From: Latilactobacillus fuchuensis DSM 14340 = JCM 11249
GTDB taxonomy: Bacteria; Bacillota; Bacilli; Lactobacillales; Lactobacillaceae
Length of the DNA stretch: 57,332 bases
Assembly: GCF_000615805.1 (NCBI RefSeq)
Contig: NZ_BAMJ01000012.1
Span: 1-57,332, forward strand
Reading direction: 5' to 3'
Program-made: the position numbers and the translations under genes
Shown here: piece after piece, positions 44,766 to 53,695 of the stretch
How the letters are laid out: every line of letters begins with the position of its first letter
How positions within the stretch are numbered: position 1 is the first letter of the stretch
Notes under the pieces: model-generated
Told to the model about the DNA's origin: nothing
Databases searched by the model: none
Seen by the model: only the letters and a program-made list of their open reading frames with translations

Positions 44766-45590
44766 ATGTCGAAGAAAAGAATTATCGAGATTATTGCTAG
44801 TTTATTAGTTGTGTTGGGGATTAGCTATGGCGCGTATGCCAGTGTGAATAAGAGTCAGAGCTCAGCGACAAGCAGCAGCCAAGTTTCAAAAAAGAAAAGT
44901 GGTTCTAAAGATGCCCAACCTCAAGAAATTGGGTTAAAGGGTAAAGCCAAAGCTAAGAAATCGGCTAAGACGACTAAGGCTTCTAAAAAAGCTGAATCTG
45001 CTAAAGCGGAATCTGAAAAGAAAGTCGCTGCTAGTCAAGCTAGTAGCAGTCAGAAAGTCGCTGTTGAAAAAGCGGCCCAAGCGTCATCGACAAAACAAGT
45101 TGCTGATCAACAAGCAGCCGCTTCAACGAGTCAAGCGGCAGTGGCTGCTAAACAAGTCGCCGCTAGTCAAGCTGCTAAACAACCGGCAGCCAATACGAAT
45201 CAACAAGCGCAGACAACAACAACTGCACAACCGGCTACTAAAAAAGTAACGGTTAGCATTTACGGTCCGATTAGTGAGGGCGATAAATTATTGATTAATC
45301 ACGATTCAGTGGCCATGAATGATGGCGACAAGGTGATTGATGTGTTGAAACGTGATACAGCCGGCCACGGGATGGCTTTATCATATAAAGGTGCGGCTAG
45401 CACGGTTTATGTGCAAGGCATCAATGGGTTATTCGAATTTGATAAGGGTTCACAAAGTGGTTGGCTCTACCGCGTCAACGGTGTATTCCCTAATTATTCG
45501 TGTGGTAGCTATACCGTCAAGAGTGGAGATGTCATTGAATGGATGTATACGGAAGATCTCGGCAACGATCGTCACGCGCCTCAGGGCTAA
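44766..45590 (+). CDS. Secreted/anchored DUF4430 protein (transcobalamin beta-domain-like)
   Basis: 274 residues, ATG behind TTAGGAGG, 11 nt after the wall protein. N-terminal signal or anchor (IIEIIASLLVVLGISYGAYAS), a long Ala/Lys/Gln/Ser stalk (30-155), then the DUF4430 domain (about 160-270) ending VQGINGLFEFDKGSQSGWLYRVNGVFPNYSCGSYTVKSGDVIEWMYTEDLG in order. The W-Y-VNG...Y.V..GD.IEW.Y pattern is typical. DUF4430 corresponds to the small beta domain of intrinsic factor/transcobalamin. Two domains that form one protein in mammals thus appear as two neighbouring genes. Confidence 0.85.
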   Translation: MSKKRIIEIIASLLVVLGISYGAYASVNKSQSSATSSSQVSKKKSGSKDAQPQEIGLKGKAKAKKSAKTTKASKKAESAKAESEKKVAASQASSSQKVAVEKAAQASSTKQVADQQAAASTSQAAVAAKQVAASQAAKQPAANTNQQAQTTTTAQPATKKVTVSIYGPISEGDKLLINHDSVAMNDGDKVIDVLKRDTAGHGMALSYKGAASTVYVQGINGLFEFDKGSQSGWLYRVNGVFPNYSCGSYTVKSGDVIEWMYTEDLGNDRHAPQG

Positions 45591-46471
45591 AATCACAACT
45601 CGTTTTTGATCAGTTAAACCCAATCGTTATTTTTGCGTATTACGTGATTGTGATTGCATTTTCGATGGTTTTTATTCATCCAATCTTTCTATTAGCTGAA
45701 TTATTAGTGGTTATTGCAGTTAATTTTAGCGCGAAGCAACAAAAAAAGACCTTTGCAACGTTGCAAGGGGCTTTGTTCATGATGGTTTTCATCGTTGTGT
45801 TGAATCCGATTATTAATAATCGCGGGGCGCACATTATTTGGATGATTGGTGGGACGGTGATCACGGCTGAAGCAGTTGTCTATGGGCTATTAATGGCCAT
45901 TTCACTGGCCGTGTTGATGCTGACTTTTGTCTCGTATAACCACAGCATGACCAACCACAAGTTTATGTACTTGTTTGTGCGAATCTCGCCACAATTAACG
46001 CTGCTGACGATGATTACGATGCGTTTTGTACCGTTGTTTATTCGACGTTTTACGAATATCAAAAATGTTCAAAAAACGCGTGGTGTTCAGATGGAAACGG
46101 GTAAATTGCGGGAACGCGCCCATGCCGGGATGCGCTTAATGGAAGTATTGTTAACCAATTCGTTGGTCGAAGCATTACAGACTGCTGATTCAATGACGGC
46201 TCGTGGTTTTGGTGCTCAAAAACGAACGAGTTATCAACGCTATCGCTTTACACAACGTGACGGCTGGCTCTTGGCCGGTTTGGTCGGGATTAGTAGCTTT
46301 TGTTTTTGGCAAGCAAGTCACGGCGTTGGTCGGTTACCGATTTATCCGGTGCTAGGGTCGGTCCGACTGACAGCGACCGGTTGGTTGTGTTTATGGTTTG
46401 TATTAATAATTGATAGCTTACCGCTATTGTTAGAAGGATGGGAATATCTATGGTGGTCATTGCGCAAGTAA
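45539..46471 (+). CDS. ECF transporter T component (EcfT)
   Basis: 310 residues if started at ATG 45539, overlapping the previous gene by 52 nt; a later start nearer 45590 is possible. Five to six membrane helices, and two Ala-Arg-Gly coupling motifs: VQKTRGVQMETG and ADSMTARGFGAQKRTSY. It couples ATPases to the S component. The stop overlaps the ATPase gene by 22 nt. Divergent from the housekeeping shared EcfT, as expected for a dedicated ECF unit. Confidence 0.85.
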   Translation: MDVYGRSRQRSSRASGLKSQLVFDQLNPIVIFAYYVIVIAFSMVFIHPIFLLAELLVVIAVNFSAKQQKKTFATLQGALFMMVFIVVLNPIINNRGAHIIWMIGGTVITAEAVVYGLLMAISLAVLMLTFVSYNHSMTNHKFMYLFVRISPQLTLLTMITMRFVPLFIRRFTNIKNVQKTRGVQMETGKLRERAHAGMRLMEVLLTNSLVEALQTADSMTARGFGAQKRTSYQRYRFTQRDGWLLAGLVGISSFCFWQASHGVGRLPIYPVLGSVRLTATGWLCLWFVLIIDSLPLLLEGWEYLWWSLRK

Positions 46472-48096
46472 CAAATCTAAATTTTCAATACGCCCTCGCG
46501 ACGGAACCGAATTTAACGAATATCAATTTAACGGTTAATAACGGCGATTTTATCACATTGGCTGGTAATTCTGGTAGTGGTAAAACGACATTGTTGCGCC
46601 AATTAAAAAAAGAATTATGGCCGGTTGGTGAACGTTCAGGTGAGATTGAATTTGAAGGACAGCCGCTTGTTGACTTACCGCAAGGCCAAAGCGCCCAGAA
46701 AATTGGGATGGTCTTCCAAAATCCGGATAATCAATTAGTGATGGATACGGTGATTCAAGAACTCGCTTTTTCACTTGAGAATATTGGCGTCCCAAATGCC
46801 AATATTCAAAAACGAATCGCTGAATTAGTTAGTTTCTTAGGCTTTCAGGATCTATTGTATGCGTCAGTCCACGATTTATCAGGTGGACAAAAACAATTAG
46901 TCAATTTAGCGTCGGTCTTAATCTTACAGCCAGATTTACTATTGTTGGACGAACCGACCGCCCAACTTGATCCGATTGCGACAAAAGAATTCATTAGCTT
47001 ATTGCAACGGGTTCACGATGAATTGGGGATTACGGTGATTATCAGTGAACATCATTTGGATGATATTTTACCGCTATCCAATCAATTATGGTTAATGGAT
47101 CAAGGTCAAATCAGTTATCAAGGATCAGTCACTGGCGGCCTACAAGCCATCTGGGAGAAACCGGCATTACGCGATTTCGTACCTGATGTGCCACACGTTT
47201 TCTTGCAAAATGGTTTGATTCAACCAGACCAAATTGACGAATTACCGTTAACCGTGGTCAATGGTAAACAACTAATTGAACAACGGCATTGGCAACTCCA
47301 GCATGTACGGCGGTCAATTAATGTCAGCCAAGCAGCGCCAATTCTGAGTGTCAAGAATGTGAGCTTCCAATACGAAAAGAACGATTCTTTTATTTTAGAA
47401 CATTTGAATTTAACCGTTCAAGCGGGCGACTGGGTCGCGATTGTTGGTAAAAATGGGACGGGTAAATCAACTTTGTTGAAAGCTCTGGTCGGATTGTTGC
47501 AACCGCGTCGGGGTGAAATTAAGTTACAACAGAAGAAATTGGCTAAATGGGCATCAGATGATTTATTCAAGACATTAGGTTATTTATCCCAAACACCGAG
47601 TGACCATTTCAGTTATGATACGGTCCAAATGGAATTCTTTGAACGCGCGCAACAACTAGAGTTGCCCGATCCAACCAATATTGCCCAGGAAATGTTGGCT
47701 AAATTAGGGATTACCTATTTGGCAGAACGCAATCCGCACGATGCCAGTGGTGGTGAACAACAATTGATTGCGTTGGGCATTATCTTAATGTCGCAACCAG
47801 AACTTTTGTTGTTGGATGAACCGACTAAGGGGTTAGATCCGCTACGGAAACAGCAATTAGGACAACTTTTACGGCAACTACAGAATGACGGTTTAACAAT
47901 TGTGATGGCCAGTCATGATATGGAGTTTAGCGCACGCTTTGCGACACAATGTGCTCTTTTATTTGACGGTGAAGTGGTCTCACAAGAAGAACCGTATGAC
48001 TTTTTTGCCCATAATTTCTTTTATACAACAGCGGTTAATCGGATGTTGCGGTCGCAATTACCGGCCGCGTTGAATTGGGAGGAAGTGCGCGTATGA
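46450..48096 (+). CDS. ECF transporter fused double ATPase
   Basis: 548 residues from ATG 46450, after AAGGATGGG; ATG 46438 is the alternative. Two complete ABC domains: first Walker A GNSGSGKTT, signature LSGGQKQL, Walker B LLLLDEPTAQLD; second Walker A GKNGTGKST, degenerate signature ASGGEQQL, Walker B LLLLDEPTKGLD. It replaces the usual EcfA/EcfA' pair and powers the membrane pair on both sides. Overlaps the S gene by 4 nt. Confidence 0.93.
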   Translation: MVVIAQVTNLNFQYALATEPNLTNINLTVNNGDFITLAGNSGSGKTTLLRQLKKELWPVGERSGEIEFEGQPLVDLPQGQSAQKIGMVFQNPDNQLVMDTVIQELAFSLENIGVPNANIQKRIAELVSFLGFQDLLYASVHDLSGGQKQLVNLASVLILQPDLLLLDEPTAQLDPIATKEFISLLQRVHDELGITVIISEHHLDDILPLSNQLWLMDQGQISYQGSVTGGLQAIWEKPALRDFVPDVPHVFLQNGLIQPDQIDELPLTVVNGKQLIEQRHWQLQHVRRSINVSQAAPILSVKNVSFQYEKNDSFILEHLNLTVQAGDWVAIVGKNGTGKSTLLKALVGLLQPRRGEIKLQQKKLAKWASDDLFKTLGYLSQTPSDHFSYDTVQMEFFERAQQLELPDPTNIAQEMLAKLGITYLAERNPHDASGGEQQLIALGIILMSQPELLLLDEPTKGLDPLRKQQLGQLLRQLQNDGLTIVMASHDMEFSARFATQCALLFDGEVVSQEEPYDFFAHNFFYTTAVNRMLRSQLPAALNWEEVRV

Positions 48097-48788
48097 AGTC
48101 AATTCTAAAAAATAGTTGGTCGTCGTTTGGCCTAGCATTTATCATTATGGCGATATTCCTCCTCTTTATCGTCACACTTCAAGGTCAACACTTTCTACTG
48201 TTCAGTTTAATTTGTTTAGTGGCCAGTATGTTGCCGTTTTATTGGCGTTTTGAGACTCGGGATATTCGGGCCCGCGAGATCATTTTTATCGCAGTGCTGG
48301 CCGCGATTGCCGCAGTTAGTCGGGTACCATTCGCACCACTACCGAGTGTACAACCAACTAGCTTTGTGATTATCGTTTCAGCGTTGGTTTTAGGCCCAGA
48401 ATCGGGGTTCATCGTGGGCTCAACGGCGGCGATTGTCTCAAACATGTTCCTTGGACAGGGGCCATGGACACCTTGGCAAATGTTTTGTTGGGGTATGATG
48501 GGCGTCACCGCCGGCTTAATTGGCCGGTATAAATGGGCTCAGAATAAGTATTGGCTCTGTGTCTTTGGTTTTGTCTGGGGTTTCTTATTCGGTTGGATCA
48601 TGAATCTATGGTACGTCGTGGCCTACGTTAATCCGTTGACGGTTAAAACGTTCATTGCCGCCTATGTAGCTAGCTTCTACTTCGATTTAGCGCACGCGTT
48701 GTCGAATGTCTTTTTTCTCTTCTTGTTCTACGAATCGTGGTCCAGAATCATCAAACGATTTAAGATCAAATATGGGTTACTAGAATAA
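48093..48788 (+). CDS. cbrT: ECF transporter S component, CbrT-like (vitamin B12)
   Basis: 231 residues from ATG 48093 behind GGAGGAAG. About seven membrane helices. Key region: AAIAAVSRVPFAPLPSVQPTSFVIIVSALVLGPESGFIVGSTAAIVSNMFLGQGPWTPWQMF in pieces, with the SNMFLGQGPWTPWQM stretch characteristic of CbrT-like cobalamin S components. Dedicated ATPase and T genes upstream make a complete importer. Followed by structured repeats and a terminator. Substrate by family likeness and context. Confidence 0.85.
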   Translation: MKSILKNSWSSFGLAFIIMAIFLLFIVTLQGQHFLLFSLICLVASMLPFYWRFETRDIRAREIIFIAVLAAIAAVSRVPFAPLPSVQPTSFVIIVSALVLGPESGFIVGSTAAIVSNMFLGQGPWTPWQMFCWGMMGVTAGLIGRYKWAQNKYWLCVFGFVWGFLFGWIMNLWYVVAYVNPLTVKTFIAAYVASFYFDLAHALSNVFFLFLFYESWSRIIKRFKIKYGLLE

Positions 48789-49024
48789 GAGCGCTGACTC
48801 GAGTTGGTTAGGCTTTGAGGATTAACCTAAGGATACAGATTATGGTTGGGTTTAACCATAATTTGGATCCTGAAGTTAACCGGAAAAGGCTACTCGAGAA
48901 GCGCGTTTAAAAAATACGAGTGTGTTGGTTGCGGGCAGCAACTGAGCATTAATAAAAATAGCGAATTATGACGATTTTCAGTCATAATACGCTATTTTAG
49001 ATTAAGCGGAAGTTGTTGCAAACC
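48788..49024 (+). repeat. Structured 3' UTR repeat array, family 1 (2 units)
   Basis: Units at 48788-48908 and about 48915-49024, same sense as the ECF operon. Unit 1 outer arms GCGCTGACTCGAG and CTCGAGAAGCGC pair; its core GATTAACC hairpin has arms AGGATACAGATTATGGTT / AACCATAATTTGGATCCT. Its flanks nearly match array unit 2 at 52232-52352 read on the minus strand, while the apical hairpin differs. Unit 2 resembles unit 1 of the 20.7-kb array. Confidence 0.8.
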
Positions 49025-49068
49025 AAAAAAGGCGTTAAATTCCATATCCGGAATTTAACGCCTTTTTT
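49025..49068 (+). terminator. Terminator of the B12 uptake operon
   Basis: Arms AAAAAAGGCGTTAAATTCC and its exact complement with loop ATATCC; T6 on plus, T6 on minus too, so it also serves the convergent oxidoreductase gene. Confidence 0.9.
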
Positions 49069-49079
49069 ATAGCCATAGT

Positions 49080-50063
49080 TTAATAAACAATCACTTTCTT
49101 ACCAGGCAGATGACCGGTCGTTAATTCGGCCGCGATGGCATCGAAAGTCGCAACCGTCAAACCTTGATAATCTTGGGTCGTGATCGGGTGTAGGGTGCCA
49201 GCTGTTATAAGATTGGCGATTTGTTGCAATATCTGCCCTTGGCTCGCGACTTGATAGTTGTAATCCGTTTTGGTAAACATGTATTCCCACGCAAAAGAAA
49301 TCGATTTGGCTTTCAAAAGGGTTAACGCCAGTGGTTCGGCGGTACCGACAATTGAGCCGACTTGTCCAAACGGTTTGATTAACCGTGTGATTTCAGGGAG
49401 GTAGTCAGTCATGTCGTATAAAACGGCAATCGCATCAAAGGTTTGATCGGGATAATCGGCTAGCGTTTTATGTGAACGATCATTATGGTAATCAATTGGA
49501 AAGCCGACGCCGTTGCTTGTTAACCAATCGAAATGACTGGGGCTACTAGTGGCATAGACTTCAAAACCGGTCCATTTAGCCAGTTGGCTCATGATTGAAC
49601 CGACACCACCCGCGCCGTTGATGATTAATAGTTTTTTGCCTAAATTAGCATTGGCTTGGGCTGGAAAATGAAATTGTTCGAAGAGTAGTTCATAAGCGGT
49701 TAAGCTAACGAGGGGGAGTCCGGCAGTTTCGGACACAGTTAAACCAGTTGGGGCTAAGGCACAAATTGCGGCGGTCACGACTTGATAGTCTTGGAAACTA
49801 CCGTCTTTTTGGGTCGTGCCCGCATAATAGACGAGTTGGCCCGCGTGCCAATCAGTGACGGCGGTGCCACAAGCGATGATTTCGCCGTAGCCGTCATAAC
49901 CGAGGACGGTCTTAGTAACCGTTCGGCGTTTTAAGTCAACCGGATTCAAACTGGTAGCGAGGACTTTGATTAAGAGTTCGTCGGCGGCCGGCGTCGGGAT
50001 CGTTCCTGAAGTGAGTTGCCAATTCAAATCGGCATCTAAGGTTATTTGATGATTAATGGTCAT
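49080..50063 (-). CDS. Zinc-type alcohol dehydrogenase-like (quinone) oxidoreductase
   Basis: 327 residues, ATG 50063 behind AAAGGACG. Medium-chain dehydrogenase/reductase fold: N-terminal GroES-like domain with SLNPVDLKRR, and Rossmann motif LLIINGAGGVGSIMSQLAKW near 150-170. Catalytic zinc cysteines are absent, as in the quinone oxidoreductase branch. Probably reduces quinones or enones with NADPH. Single gene. Confidence 0.9.
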   Translation of the reverse strand: MTINHQITLDADLNWQLTSGTIPTPAADELLIKVLATSLNPVDLKRRTVTKTVLGYDGYGEIIACGTAVTDWHAGQLVYYAGTTQKDGSFQDYQVVTAAICALAPTGLTVSETAGLPLVSLTAYELLFEQFHFPAQANANLGKKLLIINGAGGVGSIMSQLAKWTGFEVYATSSPSHFDWLTSNGVGFPIDYHNDRSHKTLADYPDQTFDAIAVLYDMTDYLPEITRLIKPFGQVGSIVGTAEPLALTLLKAKSISFAWEYMFTKTDYNYQVASQGQILQQIANLITAGTLHPITTQDYQGLTVATFDAIAAELTTGHLPGKKVIVY

Positions 50064-50103
50064 AAAATCACGTCCTTTATCTTAGCTCCACCGTACAACA
50101 AAA

Positions 50104-50135
50104 AATAGCGATTCTCAAGTTTGAGAATCGCTATT
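50104..50135 (-). terminator. Terminator of the DUF975 gene
   Basis: AATAGCGATTCTCAA and exact complement with a 2-base loop; T6 on the minus strand right after the DUF975 stop. Confidence 0.85.
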
Positions 50136-50140
50136 GCTAA

Positions 50141-50850
50141 TTAATCAACTAAGTCTTTGTAGAAAGCTGCGTAAGTTGCATTTTTATAAGGGGCTAACCA
50201 GATATACCCGATACCGAAAGTACAGCAAGCGAGGATATCCCAGCCAATGAAGCTCAACTGAAGAACGAAGAAGCGCCATTTATGACCATCCATTAACTTG
50301 CGACTCTTAGTAATGCAGTCAAAGTAGCTAACATCAGCTTCTGGATCAGCATCCGTTAAATCTTTAAAAATTAGATTAGCTTGTGAATAAGAATACCCTT
50401 TGATAATTCCAGGAATAATCAATAAAAGGCCCATAAGAAAGTAAAAAGATTAACAAGTAATTGAATCACGAAAACGCCTAAGAAATAGCGTTTCGAAAAG
50501 ACGCTGAAGGCACCTTTCAAGGCACCAAAGTCAGCTTCTTTAGTCCGCAACCAATCGAGGGATGTAAAGCTGATCCCAACCATAATCAGGCTAACGACGA
50601 AACTACCGATGGTACTGCCGAATGGTGAACTAGCACTGCTACCGGCACCATCGGCTGAGCTACTGATGACATCAGGTGTGGTGACGAAAAAAGCAAGTAG
50701 CGCTACAATCGCCATCCCACTAATCAGTAGCCCTAAAATCGTTAAAAGAACTGGTACTAAGTTTAATCTGACGGCCAATCCCCAATGGCCAGCAAATAGC
50801 GACTTAACTTCGCTTTTGAGTTCAGCGCGTGTTTTTGTTGAATTTTGCAT
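50141..50850 (-). pseudogene. DUF975 family membrane protein, single frameshift
   Basis: Two frames join into a 236-residue DUF975 protein. The first (ATG 50850) has four helices and ends LVNLFTFLW; adding one base to the CCC run at 50430-50432 (GGG on the gene strand) continues it as WGLLLIIPGIIKGYSYSQANLIF, followed by the family's cytoplasmic SRKLMDGHKWRFFVLQLSFIGW. Polytopic membrane protein of unknown function, common in Firmicutes. Likely an assembly indel. Confidence 0.88.
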
Positions 50851-50954
50851 TAAAACATCCTCCTTTTGTTCAGTGTCTTAAATTATACTATTAACCCTAT
50901 TCATTAAGCAATCACTTTCTGTTAACGGGGTTAATTTGCAAACTGAACAACAAA

Positions 50955-50990
50955 AAAACCATTAACAAATTTTGAATTGTTAATGGTTTT
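50955..50990 (-). terminator. Terminator of the second oxidoreductase gene
   Basis: AAAACCATTAACAA and exact complement with an 8-base loop; T-rich on the minus strand immediately after the 51000 stop. Confidence 0.85.
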
Positions 50991-50999
50991 GGTGTTCAT

Positions 51000-51953
51000 T
51001 TAAAAAGTAATCACAATTTTACCAGTCGCGTGGTTCGTCGCACTCAATTGATGGGCTTGAATTAAGCCGGCTGCTGAAAAAGGAATTGTGGAATCAATCA
51101 CTGATTTAACCTTTTTGGCCGCCATTAGGTCGGCAATCGCAGTCAGGTCAGCGCCACTGGGTATCAACCAAATCGCTTTAAAGGTTAAAGTCGTATCCGC
51201 AATGATTGCGGGTGTTTGTTCAGCGGGACCGACAATCGAAATTTGCCGACCAGTTTGAGGATTGAGCACTTGCCAAGCATCAATCTGACTTTGGCCACCG
51301 AGGGTATCGATGACTAAATCAATGTTATGAATTTTATCGGTGATTTTTTCAGTTCGGTAATCAATTATTTCATCGGCGCCTAAGTCGCGAACGAGGTCGA
51401 AATGCTTGGCGCTAGTCGTTGTAATGACGTGGGCACCAGCTGCTTTGGCGAGTTGAATCGCGTAAGAACCGACACCGCCTGAACCAGCTTGGACTAAGAC
51501 GGTTTGCCCGGCCTTTAATTGACCGTGTTCAAAAAGGGCTTGCCAAGCAGTTTCACCGGCTAATGGCACAGCGGCTGCTTCTGCAAAAGAAACGTTGGCT
51601 GGTTTGTGCGCTAATAAATGGTCGTCAACCGCTGCGAATTCAGCGTAAGTCCCACGATTAGTGGTGTCAGGGCGCGCGAAGACTTCATCGCCAACTTGCC
51701 AATCGGTTACGTCAACGCCGACTTGGGTGATGATGCCGGCTAAATCCCAGCCTAAAACGATTGGGAAAGGCCAGTCGAACATCTTCTGCAGGTAACCTTC
51801 GCGTAATTTCCAGTCAATCGGATTGATGGAAGTGGCTTTCACTTGGACTAACACTTGGTGTGCACCCAGTGTCGGGATGGGTAATGTCGCCATTTCTAAT
51901 TGGTGTTCATCGCCGTATTGGTTGATCACAACGGCTTGCATCGTATCTGTCAT
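51000..51953 (-). CDS. NADP-dependent zinc-type quinone oxidoreductase
   Basis: 317 residues, ATG 51953 behind GAGGCG. Medium-chain reductase: TSINPIDWKLREGY, GWDLAGIITQVGVDVTDW, Rossmann motif VLVQAGSGGVGSYAIQLAKAAGAHVITT, and DEIIDYRTE. Related to but clearly different from the gene at 49080. Probably a detoxifying quinone/enone reductase. Single gene. Confidence 0.92.
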   Translation of the reverse strand: MTDTMQAVVINQYGDEHQLEMATLPIPTLGAHQVLVQVKATSINPIDWKLREGYLQKMFDWPFPIVLGWDLAGIITQVGVDVTDWQVGDEVFARPDTTNRGTYAEFAAVDDHLLAHKPANVSFAEAAAVPLAGETAWQALFEHGQLKAGQTVLVQAGSGGVGSYAIQLAKAAGAHVITTTSAKHFDLVRDLGADEIIDYRTEKITDKIHNIDLVIDTLGGQSQIDAWQVLNPQTGRQISIVGPAEQTPAIIADTTLTFKAIWLIPSGADLTAIADLMAAKKVKSVIDSTIPFSAAGLIQAHQLSATNHATGKIVITF

Positions 51954-52043
51954 TATATAATCGCCTCGTTATTTCTCTTATAAAAAGTAAGTATACGGTA
52001 GTTTACCAAGTGTGAAATTGAAAGTCAAAGAATCGTCCTTGCA

Positions 52044-52085
52044 AATAAAAACCCGTTAATCGCTATTGATTAACGGGTTTTTATT
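52044..52085 (-). terminator. Terminator after the five-unit repeat array
   Basis: AATAAAAACCCGTTAATC and exact complement with loop GCTATT. On the minus strand it follows the DyP gene and array, so it would end that transcript; T5 tail. Confidence 0.8.
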
Positions 52086-52106
52086 TTTTGGTGTGGGCTG
52101 CTTTGT

Positions 52107-52711
52107 AAACGCGCTTCTTGAGCAAACCTTTCCGCCTAACTACAAAATCTGCATTATGATTAAAATTCAAATCATAATGCAGATTTTTAGGTTATGCTCA
52201 AGGTTTAAACGCTCAATCAGCGCTCTAACGAAAACGCGCTTCTCGAGTAGCCTTTTCCGGTTAACTACGGAATTCAAACCACGGTTAAACCCGACCGTAA
52301 TTTGAGTTCCTAGGTTAATCCTCAAAGCCTGACCAACTCGAGTCAGCGCTCTAAACGCGCTTCCAAGCCAACTTCTTCCGTTTAGCTACGAGTAATCAAC
52401 TATGACTAAAACCGGTCATAATTGATTACTCTAGGCTATACTCAGAAGTTAACCAGGCTTGTCAGCAATCTAAACACGCTTTTGCTGCCAGATTTCTGTG
52501 CTTAGCTACGTTTCGCAAATAAAGCTATAACCCAGCTTTATTCACGGAACTAGGCTAATGCTCGGAACCTCCCGCGAGGCTCACGCTCTAAACGTGTTTC
52601 TGAGCTAGCTTCTTCCGCCTAGCTACAAATAATGAATCATGACTATAGTGCAGTCATAATTCATTATTTTAGGCTATACTCAGAAGCTGAACAGCTCAGT
52701 CACACTCTAAA
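52107..52711 (-). repeat. Structured 3' UTR repeat array, family 1 (5 units)
   Basis: Five units beginning (plus coordinates) near 52107, 52232, 52353, 52472 and 52590, spacing 118-125. On the minus strand, the sense of the DyP mRNA, each reads AGAGCG...TGAG(T/C)AT(A/T)(A/G)CCTA, apical hairpin of 17-18 bp, GTAG(T/C)TA(A/G)..GGAA...AAGCGCGTTT. Apical arms differ between units but pair; unit 1 is perfect over 18 bp. The first unit starts at the DyP stop and a terminator follows the last. Not a CRISPR: no short identical repeats. Confidence 0.85.
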
Positions 52712-53663
52712 TTTCTTCTTCCGCTATCTTTGTTAATACTGTTTTCGATGGGATGAAGAATAACGCGCCGGTGGTTGGTTCGCTGAAATCTAGTAGGTGA
52801 TCGTAGTTGCCAGCTGGTTTGCCGACGAACATGTTGGTTAACATCCGTTTCGTGACGGCCCATTCGCGCGAATAACCGATGAAATACGTACCGGTCATTT
52901 TTTCGCCGGGGTTAGCGTAAGGGACGTTCATGCGAACGATTTTATGTTCAACGCCGTCTTCGTTGTCTTGTGAAACGACGTTGTGGGCATTCGTTGGTTT
53001 TTCAGCATCACGTAATTCTAAATCAGAAAATTTCTTGCGACCGATTGTTTTTTCTTGTTCTTCAGTGGCGGTCTTGTTCCAAGTATCCATCGCGTGGATG
53101 TATTTCTGGGCAAAGGCGTATGAACCATTTTCAAATTCGGGATCTTCGTCACCGACTAAGGCGTACTCAGCCGTTTCGTTAATCGCGGGATTTTCGGTGC
53201 CGTCGATGAAGCCGATGATTGCCCGGCCTTCGAAATAACGGAAGCCGTGGGTTTCATCAATCGTTGTCACGTTGTCGCCGATGAATTGCATCAATTGATC
53301 CATAACTTCGTAACAAACGGCCATTTCTTTAGCGCGAATATGGTAGAACAAATCGCCGCCCGTTGCGACCGCATCGTGTTTGGGACTTGGAATCGTTGTA
53401 AAAGGTTCGAGCTGTTTTGGTTTGGGGGCGTTAGGGAACAAATAATCCCAAGCGTCAGAACCAATCCCAAACGCAACGCTTAAATGCGCATCCGGATAAC
53501 GGATATTCATACTATTAATAATGGCTGGGAGACGTTCCGCCAATTCTGAAATCGCATCGCGATCACTTTGATAATCCTTACGGTGTAATTCCTGAGTTGT
53601 AAAAATAATATTTTCGCCAGCATCTTTAAAAACATCTTGGGCATCTTTTGGTTCAATAGCCAT
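52707..53663 (-). CDS. DyP-type heme peroxidase
   Basis: 318 residues from ATG 53663 behind GAGGAGG. Family signature FEGRAIIGFIDGTENP (the GXXDG motif with distal Asp), then proximal His region VEHKIVRMNVPYANPGEKMTGTYFIGYSREW and distal Arg. Uses hydrogen peroxide to oxidise phenolics or dyes; in Firmicutes also linked to iron from heme. No Tat signal, so cytosolic. A Fur/PerR-like box lies in its promoter. Confidence 0.93.
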   Translation of the reverse strand: MAIEPKDAQDVFKDAGENIIFTTQELHRKDYQSDRDAISELAERLPAIINSMNIRYPDAHLSVAFGIGSDAWDYLFPNAPKPKQLEPFTTIPSPKHDAVATGGDLFYHIRAKEMAVCYEVMDQLMQFIGDNVTTIDETHGFRYFEGRAIIGFIDGTENPAINETAEYALVGDEDPEFENGSYAFAQKYIHAMDTWNKTATEEQEKTIGRKKFSDLELRDAEKPTNAHNVVSQDNEDGVEHKIVRMNVPYANPGEKMTGTYFIGYSREWAVTKRMLTNMFVGKPAGNYDHLLDFSEPTTGALFFIPSKTVLTKIAEEEI

Positions 53664-53695
53664 ACTAACATCCTCCTCAAAAAACTGTTCATTAT

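Noticed and set aside
52107-52711. Possible CRISPR array (regular spacing of about 120 bp)
   Set aside because: Units are long imperfect palindromes with changing sequence, not short identical repeats with unique spacers, and no cas gene is present.
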